Below, piece after piece: positions 1-4,708 of a stretch of 13,452 nucleotides of DNA. Source of the stretch: Candidatus Woesearchaeota archaeon (GTDB taxonomy: Archaea; Nanobdellota; Nanobdellia; Woesearchaeales; SKIA01); assembly GCA_007128245.1 (NCBI GenBank), contig SKXU01000104.1:1-13452 (forward strand), read 5' to 3'. Position 1 is the first letter of the stretch. The number at the start of each line of letters is the position of its first letter. Position numbers and translations under genes: made by a program. The notes under the pieces were generated by a model. The model was not told where the DNA came from. It did not search any database and worked only from the letters and a program-made list of their open reading frames with translations.

Positions 1-174
1 AGGGCAGGCCGGGCAGCTACGCGATAACCGATAAGTGCTGAAAGCATCTAAGCACGAAGCGGCCCTCGAAAAGAGATAACACAACCCCGCGCAGAACACG
101 CGGTTGATGGGACTGGGGTGTGCGCACCAAGCTTCGGCGAGGTGTTTAGCCCGCAGTTTCCAACAGGTTGGTCA
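1..174 (+). rRNA. 23S ribosomal RNA, 3' end (partial)
   Basis: This is the last part of a large-subunit rRNA; the gene begins upstream of the window. The conserved domain VI stretch around 24-60 (GATAACCGATAAGTGCTGAA, then GCATCTAAGCACGAAG) and the terminal GGGGTGTGCGCACCAAG and GTGTTTAGCCC elements near 115-152 are typical of archaeal 23S rRNA. The mature 3' end should lie near CCAACAGGTTGG (160-171). The exact base is uncertain because the pairing 5' end is outside the window. A short hairpin (170-175 with 180-185) follows immediately and may be part of the processing region. Confidence 0.93.
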
Positions 175-207
175 ATATGTTGATCGCACCTATCGATTGT
201 GTTGGTT

Positions 208-285
208 GTATTTTCTTTGCACGACTTCTTTTCTCTCTGTCTTTTTTTCTTTTTTTCTCGTATATTCTTCCTTTCTTACACATGT
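208..285 (+). terminator. pyrimidine-rich terminator of the rRNA transcript
   Basis: Between the 23S end and the next gene the plus strand becomes an almost pure T/C tract. It includes two T7 runs separated by one C (242-256) and further T-rich blocks at 208-240 and 265-287. Archaeal RNA polymerase terminates at T-rich non-template tracts without needing a hairpin, so this is the expected end of the rRNA operon. No 5S rRNA or tRNA is seen between the 23S gene and position 340. Confidence 0.6.
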
Positions 286-310
286 TTTTTCTGCCTCACG
301 TCCGCTACTG

Positions 311-319
311 TTTTGAATA
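311..319 (+). promoter_or_regulatory. TATA-like box for the four-helix-bundle gene
   Basis: TTTTGAATA is centred 25 bases before the ATG at 340. The spacing matches the leaderless promoters of the other genes here and favours 340 over the in-frame ATG at 331. The match to a consensus TATA box is imperfect. Confidence 0.4.
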
Positions 320-339
320 CTCGTTTCTTGATGGGTGTT

Positions 340-744
340 ATGGGTCGTGATTATCGTAAACTCGCTATTTTTCAGAAGGCGTACGATTTTGTTCGTGAGT
401 GTTATCCTTCTGCGGAGTCTTTGATTCCTTCTGATGATCGGGAGATGTATCGTCAGTTGCGTCGTGCGCTCTTGTCTATTCCGCTTAACATTGCTGAGGG
501 TGCGGGTTCTCGGTCGCAAAAGGTCATGCGTAATCACTTGGGTTATGCGTATGGCTCGTGTTGTGAGGTTGAGGTGTTGGTGTTGTTGTGTCGCGATCTT
601 GCGTACATGCATGATGATGTTGCGGAGTTTTTGCTCTCTGAGGTCGACGCTCTTAAAGCCATGATTTACTCCTTGATAAGGCGTGTTGAAGCCGATATTA
701 ACGCTGGAAAAGATGCTTTTCACTATGATACGTCTTCTATTTGA
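340..744 (+). CDS. four-helix-bundle protein, S23/IVP (23S rRNA intervening sequence protein) family
   Basis: A 134-residue protein. The family signature is clear: an N-terminal YRKLAIFQKAYDF helix (residues 5-17), then QLRRALLSIPLNIAEG (39-54), and later a GSCCEVE segment where the family usually has GSxxExE. Length agrees with the family's usual 115-135 residues. These proteins form a four-helix bundle and often a homopentamer. The name comes from ORFs inside intervening sequences of bacterial 23S rRNA genes; relatives include the Avd accessory protein of diversity-generating retroelements. The biochemical role is unknown, with nucleic-acid binding suspected. The gene sits about 165 bases downstream of a 23S gene, on the same strand, beyond its T-rich terminator. 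ATG 331 is in frame, but 340 fits the TATA spacing and the family's N-terminus. No reverse transcriptase or template repeat is visible, so a retroelement link is not supported here. Confidence 0.85.
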   Translation: MGRDYRKLAIFQKAYDFVRECYPSAESLIPSDDREMYRQLRRALLSIPLNIAEGAGSRSQKVMRNHLGYAYGSCCEVEVLVLLCRDLAYMHDDVAEFLLSEVDALKAMIYSLIRRVEADINAGKDAFHYDTSSI

Positions 745-786
745 TTAATGTGATTGGTTTGTAATGTAGTTTTCGTTTTCATAAGT

Positions 787-795
787 GTTATAAAC
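787..795 (+). promoter_or_regulatory. TATA box upstream of the SLT-like gene
   Basis: GTTATAAAC is centred about 32 bases before the ATG at 824, implying a leader of only a few bases. A T7 run (808-814) lies between the box and the start codon and could also end the preceding transcript. Confidence 0.55.
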
Positions 796-823
796 GCTAA
801 ATTGTTCTTTTTTTGTTGTTCTT

Positions 824-1477
824 ATGATGAAACATACTAGGAGATGGACTGCTGGAATGCTGGGGATTGCGGCCTTATTAGCTGCGCCTATATCCTCTTC
901 TGAATCTCGTGACATGGAGCTTGGTAATCGTATTCCCTACACTGTTGTTGATCAGTATCAAGAGTGCGTTGCTGACTTGCCTTCTCGTGTGAGAACGCAG
1001 GACCGCCCGATGGGTGAGGAGTTTGTGAAGGAATACTTTGCTGAGCATGATAATTCTCAGATATTGTCTCGATGGATCTTTTCCGAGAGCAGCTATAATC
1101 CGTTAGCGCTCCGTGGCGATGCTGCTGGGCTTTCTCAGTTAAGACCTTTGGCTGCTCGTTCTGTGGGGTTACGGACTGCTTCTAAGTCAGAGCTCTCATG
1201 CCTTATGGGTCTTGATGAGGACAGCACGTATGCGGCGCTGTTGCTTGCTGCTCGAAATGCGGTGTTGCAGGATGCGCTTCCATATGAGGTTTTGTCTCAT
1301 ATTCACGAGCCTTTTGATCCACACAAATCGTTGGCAGGTGGTTTGATGTATCTGAATCTTGCTGCCTTTCGTGGAGATCTTGAAGGAGCATTCGGGAGGT
1401 ATCATGGGGGTCCTAATCAGGAGTTACATGGGCCGCGTACGAGACGGTACGTTGAAAAAATCCTTACAGTACAGTAG
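824..1477 (+). CDS. secreted lytic-transglycosylase-like (SLT/lysozyme-fold) protein
   Basis: A 217-residue protein. It has a basic start (KHTRRW), a hydrophobic stretch at about 10-23 and a small-residue segment after it, consistent with a Sec signal peptide or an N-terminal anchor, so it likely acts outside the membrane. Residues 84-116 match the SLT/goose-lysozyme core: WIFSESSYNP, with E88 in the position of the catalytic glutamate, then AAGLSQLRPLAARSVGL, corresponding to the family's GLmQLmPxTA. The later motifs are also present: GGLMYL (172-177) and YHGGPN (193-198, the usual YNxGP loop), followed by YVEKIL. Family members cleave the glycan backbone of bacterial peptidoglycan. Archaea have no murein, so the substrate is unclear; a bacterial cell wall, another surface glycan, or a structural role are options. 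The family call rests on motif order. Activity is inference. Confidence 0.78.
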   Translation: MMKHTRRWTAGMLGIAALLAAPISSSESRDMELGNRIPYTVVDQYQECVADLPSRVRTQDRPMGEEFVKEYFAEHDNSQILSRWIFSESSYNPLALRGDAAGLSQLRPLAARSVGLRTASKSELSCLMGLDEDSTYAALLLAARNAVLQDALPYEVLSHIHEPFDPHKSLAGGLMYLNLAAFRGDLEGAFGRYHGGPNQELHGPRTRRYVEKILTVQ

Positions 1478-1485
1478 TTTTATCT
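1478..1485 (+). promoter_or_regulatory. TATA box for Kae1
   Basis: TTTATCTA (following one more T) is centred about 28 bases before the ATG at 1509, giving a leaderless transcript. It begins right after the stop codon of the preceding gene (1475-1477). Confidence 0.5.
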
Positions 1486-1508
1486 AATCAGACGTTCTTC
1501 TCTGTGGC

Positions 1509-2489
1509 ATGTTAGTCTTAGGTATTGAGAGTACTGCGCACACGTTTGGTGTGGCTATCGTGCGTATGCAAGCTGCTGAGCAGCCACAGGTCCTCGCTAA
1601 TGTTCGCCGCACCTACACTACAACGTCTGGTGGGCTCATTCCTGCCAAGCTTTCTGAGCATCATATGAACGTGTTTTCCTCAGTGCTCTCTGACGCGCTC
1701 GTTCAGGCAGGGGCGTCTGTGCCTGATGTTGGTCTCGTTGCGTATTCTCGCAGTCCGGGCATTGGTCATGCGTTGCGTATTGGGGCGGGGGTTGCTCGCA
1801 GCCTTGCGCTGCGGCATAGTATTCCGTTGGTGGGTGTGAATCATTGTGTTGCTCACCTAGAGGTTGGGCGGGTGCTCTCTGGTCGTGATGATGTTTCACT
1901 GCTCTACGCGTCTGGTGCGAACACACAAGTGCTTGCCCGCGAGGGCGGTGCGTATCGCGTTTTTGGCGAAACGCTTGATCTTGGCGTGGGTAATTTCTTG
2001 GATACTGTTGCTCGTTTGCTGGGGTTGGGTTTTCCTGGTGGTCCACAGCTTGAGGAACTTGCTAAACAGTATTCTGGTCCGCTCATTGAGCTTCCGTATT
2101 CTGTGAAGGGTATGGATGTGTCTTTTTCTGGTATGCAGACTGCGGTGAAGCGGCTAATTGAGTCTGGTGCTTCTGCGCAGGGCATCGCATTTTCTGTGCA
2201 GGAGACTGTGTTTGCCATGCTTGTTGAAGTGTCTGAGCGAGCGCTTGCGCACACAGGCAAAGAGTGTCTGGTGCTTGGTGGTGGGGTTGCGTGTAATGCT
2301 CGCTTACAAGAGATGTGTCGCTTGATGTGTGTTGATCGTGGGGTAGAGTTTTTTGCTCCTCCAAACGAGTTCTTAGTGGATAATGGTGCGATGATTGCGC
2401 TGCTTGGTGCGCGCGTGTTTGCTCAAAGCGGCGGCGTTGCTGTTTCAAAGGCGGGCATTGATCCGTATGAGCGCGTTGAGCAGTGCTAA
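1509..2489 (+). CDS. kae1: KEOPS complex subunit Kae1, tRNA N6-threonylcarbamoyladenosine synthase (TsaD family)
   Basis: A 326-residue protein, the usual size of stand-alone archaeal Kae1. It transfers the threonylcarbamoyl group from threonylcarbamoyl-AMP to A37 of ANN-decoding tRNAs, working in the cytoplasm with Bud32, Cgi121 and Pcc1. ASKHA-fold motifs appear in order: the N-terminal LGIESTAHTFGVAIV; RSPGIGHALRIG near 81-92; the metal-binding HxxxH pair H112/H116; SGANTQ (135-140); the SFSGMQTAV segment; LVLGGGVACNARL; and D291 in VDNGAMI, the third metal ligand. Euryarchaeal genomes often carry a Kae1-Bud32 fusion; here the protein ends after the Kae1 domain and no kinase gene follows in the window. 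The start fits both the family N-terminus and the TATA spacing. Confidence 0.96.
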   Translation: MLVLGIESTAHTFGVAIVRMQAAEQPQVLANVRRTYTTTSGGLIPAKLSEHHMNVFSSVLSDALVQAGASVPDVGLVAYSRSPGIGHALRIGAGVARSLALRHSIPLVGVNHCVAHLEVGRVLSGRDDVSLLYASGANTQVLAREGGAYRVFGETLDLGVGNFLDTVARLLGLGFPGGPQLEELAKQYSGPLIELPYSVKGMDVSFSGMQTAVKRLIESGASAQGIAFSVQETVFAMLVEVSERALAHTGKECLVLGGGVACNARLQEMCRLMCVDRGVEFFAPPNEFLVDNGAMIALLGARVFAQSGGVAVSKAGIDPYERVEQC

Positions 2490-2498
2490 GAGCAATTC

Positions 2499-2505
2499 TT
2501 ATATA
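2499..2505 (+). promoter_or_regulatory. TATA box for the PH-like membrane protein gene
   Basis: TTATATA is centred 25 bases before the ATG at 2527, giving a leaderless transcript. The ten bases TAAGAGCAAT just before it (2487-2496) include the Kae1 stop codon and recur at 8956-8965 ahead of another TATA box. Confidence 0.6.
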
Positions 2506-2509
2506 GGAG

Positions 2510-2516
2510 TTTTTTT
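2510..2516 (+). terminator. T7 tract, possible terminator of the Kae1 transcript
   Basis: A run of seven T lies 20 bases after the Kae1 stop codon and between the TATA box and start codon of the next gene. T tracts end transcription in archaea. Here it would overlap the next promoter's melting region, so either role is possible. Confidence 0.3.
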
Positions 2517-2526
2517 GTAAGATGCT

Positions 2527-3159
2527 ATGAAAGTTCACGTATCTGATTCTGAGTTGAGTTTGACGTATTACAATGTGGGTATGTTATTGGGAGGAGCGGT
2601 TTTTGCATTGATTGGTTTTGTGCTCTTGGCTGCCTCCGGATTCACGTTGGAGCTACCAGGAGTCATGGGTGTTATTTTTATCTTAATAGGACTTGCCACG
2701 ATACTGTTTTGGCAGCGCGTGCAAGTATCAGCGAACAAAGCTGGTGCGACTGTTGTTCTTGAGGCAAAAGGAATTATTCGTAAGAACAAGCGAGAGTTCG
2801 CTTTTGCTGATGTTGCTGCTGTTCGTTACGTGCGTTTTCGATCAGTGAATGTTAACACTACCTCTCGTGGTCGTCGAAGTACTTCCACGTCTACGCATGA
2901 AGAAATGCAGTTGATATTGCAAACAGGTGAGGAAGTGCTTGTGATGAATACGCGTCGAGTAGGTGGTCTGCTGAGTATGATTGGGAAGAGTCGTGTGCTC
3001 AAGGCGTGCGAGCAGCTCGCAGAGTTTATGGGCGTTCCTTTGCAAAACCAATCAGAAGGTTTGGTGGGCGCAAATATGTTTCAGCGCAACCAAGCATTTG
3101 CTTCTGCTCCTGCACAGCAGAGTACGCAACCAGTGATTCAGCAGAATCCTAAAAACTGA
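2527..3159 (+). CDS. membrane protein with two TM helices and a PH-like domain
   Basis: A 210-residue protein of no family I can name with certainty. It has two predicted membrane helices (about 19-37 and 45-61). A cytoplasmic domain follows at about 75-165 whose pattern (VVLEAKGIIRKNKREFAFAD, a variable loop rich in Ser/Thr/Arg, then MQLILQTGEEVLVMNT and a closing helix ending LAEFMGVPL) resembles bacterial PH-like (bPH) membrane proteins. The loop at about 110-125 is a run of Arg, Ser and Thr. The last 40 residues are rich in Gln, Ala and Asn and probably disordered. Stand-alone bPH proteins are linked to membrane and envelope stress, but no function is assigned here. The TATA spacing supports the ATG at 2527 rather than the internal ATG at 2581. 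It converges with the minus-strand operon that ends at 3263. Confidence 0.75.
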   Translation: MKVHVSDSELSLTYYNVGMLLGGAVFALIGFVLLAASGFTLELPGVMGVIFILIGLATILFWQRVQVSANKAGATVVLEAKGIIRKNKREFAFADVAAVRYVRFRSVNVNTTSRGRRSTSTSTHEEMQLILQTGEEVLVMNTRRVGGLLSMIGKSRVLKACEQLAEFMGVPLQNQSEGLVGANMFQRNQAFASAPAQQSTQPVIQQNPKN

Positions 3160-3262
3160 TTTCGTTGATGCGACAATTTCATATGTGCTTTTTGTTGATT
3201 ACTAGACAACACAGCGGATGTGTTTGTTGGCTCTAGCGTGCACGACGCGTCCGGCTGGTGGC
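3160..3262. other. convergent intergenic region
   Basis: This 103-base gap separates two genes that read toward each other. A T5 run at 3189-3193 is a weak terminator candidate for the plus-strand gene. I see no tRNA, hairpin or convincing small gene on either strand. Confidence 0.5.
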
Positions 3263-3661
3263 CTACTGCGTTTTGGTAAGGGTAAATGTTACGCGGTCTG
3301 TGCACGTTTTCCTGAACTGTTTTGTAAGCTCCAAAGCCATCATGATGTTTGGGTGTTTATTGGTTTTTGCGTGCACTCCTGTGTATGTTCCAGGGATGTG
3401 TTCTCCGTCTTGTTTTACGACTAGTGTGCGCGCGTTTATTCCTTCATATGAAAGTACAATGAGTTGTGTGCGCTCAGGAAACACTTTTTGCATACAGTAC
3501 TTTTTTGTATCAAATACGAATCCTCGTACTGATTGCAGGTCATCATCTATGGTGAGAAGTCCTTTTATGGTGTTTTGATCGATATCGATACTGCCGCCCA
3601 GTTCGTGTGTGCTCGGTGGTTCTGGTGTGTAGAGGTGTCCTGTGAGAACATATCGCCTCAT
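3263..3661 (-). CDS. hypothetical small soluble protein, third gene of the secreted-protein operon
   Basis: A 132-residue protein I do not recognise. It has no signal peptide or membrane helix, so it is presumably cytoplasmic. Its sequence alternates short beta-prone stretches (YVLTGHLY, GGSIDID, IKGLLTIDDD, RGFVFDTKKY, LIVLSYEG, RTLVVKQD) with turns. It contains a GTYTG motif near residue 92 and closes with VTFTLTKT, which suggests a small beta-sandwich or beta-barrel; that fold is inference from the pattern only. It starts 4 bases after the stop of the His-rich secreted protein on the same strand, with no clear ribosome binding site, so it is probably translated by coupling. The overlapping plus-strand frames lack promoters or ribosome sites, and the tight spacing supports this strand. 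Confidence 0.65.
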   Translation of the reverse strand: MRRYVLTGHLYTPEPPSTHELGGSIDIDQNTIKGLLTIDDDLQSVRGFVFDTKKYCMQKVFPERTQLIVLSYEGINARTLVVKQDGEHIPGTYTGVHAKTNKHPNIMMALELTKQFRKTCTDRVTFTLTKTQ

Positions 3662-3665
3662 TACA

Positions 3666-4103
3666 TTACCAGTAGTGGTTGTGGACGTGGTGTGTTGGTT
3701 GTGTGTGGTGGTAGTGCGTGTGGTACACTGTGCTGGTCGTTGATCGTGCAGCAGGTTGTGGTGTTTGTACTACGCGGTGTTGGTGGTGCGCGATGGCGTA
3801 GGTTGGTCCTGATGGTTGAGATATGTGCTGATTTGTAATGACGATATAGGGTCTGTGCGTGCTTGTGTGTGGAGCGCAGTTCCATTGGCAGAGTGCTTGT
3901 GTGTGGTGCGGGTTTATCGTGATGCGCCGTGGAGGCGTGTAGTGGTAGAATGTTTGTCCAGGAACGATCAGGTTTGATGCAAAGATTGGTCCGTGGTGTC
4001 TGTGGTCATCATACCAGAATCGTGTGGTGTGGTGTGTGCTCCAGGCAGTTGCTGCAGGAAGCATAATAAGGAGTGCGAGCAGTACTCCAAGATGGATTCT
4101 CAT
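3666..4103 (-). CDS. secreted histidine-rich protein
   Basis: A 145-residue protein with a textbook signal peptide: MRIH, a hydrophobic core (LGVLLALLIMLP), and AATA with likely cleavage after A20. The mature part is rich in His, Thr, Pro, Tyr and Gln. It ends in an extreme His cluster: 8 of the last 18 residues are His (HTHYHHT, then HHVHNHYW). Such tails bind Zn, Cu or Ni in other secreted proteins, so extracellular metal binding is a reasonable guess but not shown. It has two Cys, close together in CQWNC. The gene overlaps the stop of the preceding gene by ATGA, with GGAG at 4113-4116 nine bases before the start, so it is translated from a shared mRNA. I recognise no family. The composition is unlike the neighbouring genes. 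Confidence 0.68.
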   Translation of the reverse strand: MRIHLGVLLALLIMLPAATAWSTHHTTRFWYDDHRHHGPIFASNLIVPGQTFYHYTPPRRITINPHHTQALCQWNCAPHTSTHRPYIVITNQHISQPSGPTYAIAHHQHRVVQTPQPAARSTTSTVYHTHYHHTQPTHHVHNHYW

Positions 4104-4576
4104 GGGTGTCTACTCCAGGTGCCGTACCACGTGTTTTGCCGCTCCCACAAGGTGGGTAGGCGGTTAGTGTTTTGTGGTGTGTAGCGTTGTGCATTTAGTG
4201 GTACGTATCGTTCTTGGGACATGACGCGTTGTTGCGGGGGTACTCGTGGTTGTCCGGTGATTGCGCTGTAGCGCACGGGGGATCCCCAGTGTACTTGGTG
4301 TCCTACGAATCGCGGGTCTTCATAGACTACTGCTCGTGGACTGTACGCAGGTCCTTGTTGTACCAGGCCGTATCCTGATGGTCGTGGTGATTGCCATGCA
4401 ACGGGGTGCCGTGGTTGTTGTAGGTGGTGCGGATTGTATGCGTATGGTGAACTCGTCCAGACTGGCTGGATGTTGCTTACGCCGGGTTGGTGTACAACCC
4501 ATGCCGCGCTATCATGCGCGATCGCGATGCTGCCGATGAGTGCGAGTACGAAGAGGTAGACATACAAGTTTTTCAT
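4100..4576 (-). CDS. secreted Pro/Gln/Tyr-rich protein, first gene of the minus-strand operon
   Basis: A 158-residue protein with a Sec-type signal peptide: MKN, a hydrophobic core at about 4-19, likely cleavage after AIA at residue 20, then HDSAAW. The mature chain is low in acidic residues and rich in Pro, Gln, Arg, Tyr and Ser, with short recurring themes such as QRYTPQ, ERYVPL and PRFVGHQ. It is probably extended or disordered and basic. No known domain is recognised. The promoter is clear: ATTTAAATAG on the minus strand is centred about 29 bases before the ATG, so the mRNA is leaderless. An inverted repeat lies between the box and the start. It heads a three-gene operon with the His-rich protein and a small soluble protein. 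A surface-coat or matrix role would fit but is speculation. Confidence 0.68.
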   Translation of the reverse strand: MKNLYVYLFVLALIGSIAIAHDSAAWVVHQPGVSNIQPVWTSSPYAYNPHHLQQPRHPVAWQSPRPSGYGLVQQGPAYSPRAVVYEDPRFVGHQVHWGSPVRYSAITGQPRVPPQQRVMSQERYVPLNAQRYTPQNTNRLPTLWERQNTWYGTWSRHP

Positions 4577-4586
4577 AGTACTGTAA

Positions 4587-4602
4587 AGTAGTGAATACTA
4601 CT
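4587..4602. promoter_or_regulatory. operator-like inverted repeat
   Basis: AGTAGT-GAAT-ACTACT is a perfect 6-base inverted repeat with a 4-base spacer. It lies directly downstream of the minus-strand TATA box (4601-4610, sharing two bases with it) and upstream of the leaderless start at 4576. In archaea, repressors bound at this position block polymerase recruitment. A second palindrome, AGTACT (4577-4582), abuts the start codon. Confidence 0.45.
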
Positions 4603-4610
4603 ATTTAAAT
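4601..4610 (-). promoter_or_regulatory. TATA box of the secreted-protein operon
   Basis: Read on the minus strand this is ATTTAAATAG, the closest match to the archaeal box A consensus in the window. Its centre is about 29 bases before the ATG at 4576. Confidence 0.65.
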
Positions 4611-4638
4611 CTGTTGAAAAAAGGCGTCAGCATAAACC

Positions 4639-4647
4639 TTTAAAAAT
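4639..4647 (+). promoter_or_regulatory. TATA box of the MoxR/VWA locus
   Basis: TTTAAAAAT preceded by ACC. Transcription should begin near 4668-4672, leaving a leader of about 40 bases before the ATG at 4709. The ten bases ACCTTTAAAA (4636-4645) recur at 8966-8975 ahead of the coiled-coil gene in the same locus. Confidence 0.55.
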
Positions 4648-4695
4648 CTCCAGTCACCGTTGTGCACTGTGGAGTTCAAAGGCGTGTTGAGTTGT

Positions 4696-4700
4696 GGGAG
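4696..4700 (+). promoter_or_regulatory. ribosome binding site of the first VWA gene
   Basis: GGGAG lies eight bases before the ATG at 4709. A leadered mRNA with a Shine-Dalgarno site is the exception here, since the other promoter-proximal genes are leaderless or nearly so. Confidence 0.5.
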
Positions 4701-4708
4701 TTGTCTAG

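Noticed and set aside
170..185. Hairpin GGTCAA-TATG-TTGATC as a hairpin terminator or regulatory RNA
   Set aside because: Only six pairs with one G-T, AT-rich, and right at the 23S 3' end; more likely part of the rRNA end or processing region.
199..330. N-terminal extension of the four-helix-bundle frame back to 199
   Set aside because: The extra residues are a low-complexity Phe/Leu/Ser stretch translated from the rRNA terminator tract, and family members start near residue YRKL.
340..744. Avd accessory protein of a diversity-generating retroelement
   Set aside because: No reverse transcriptase, template repeat or variable target gene is visible; the sequence fits the plain S23/IVP family as well.
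3218..3838. Plus-strand open frames over the minus-strand operon
   Set aside because: Cys/Val/Arg-rich shadow translations with no promoter or ribosome site; the minus strand has signal peptides, an ATGA overlap and an SD site.
3663..4500. GT-rich plus strand as a tandem repeat or CRISPR-like array
   Set aside because: The bias comes from CA-rich codons for His, Thr, Gln and Pro on the minus strand; no regular repeat unit or spacer is present.
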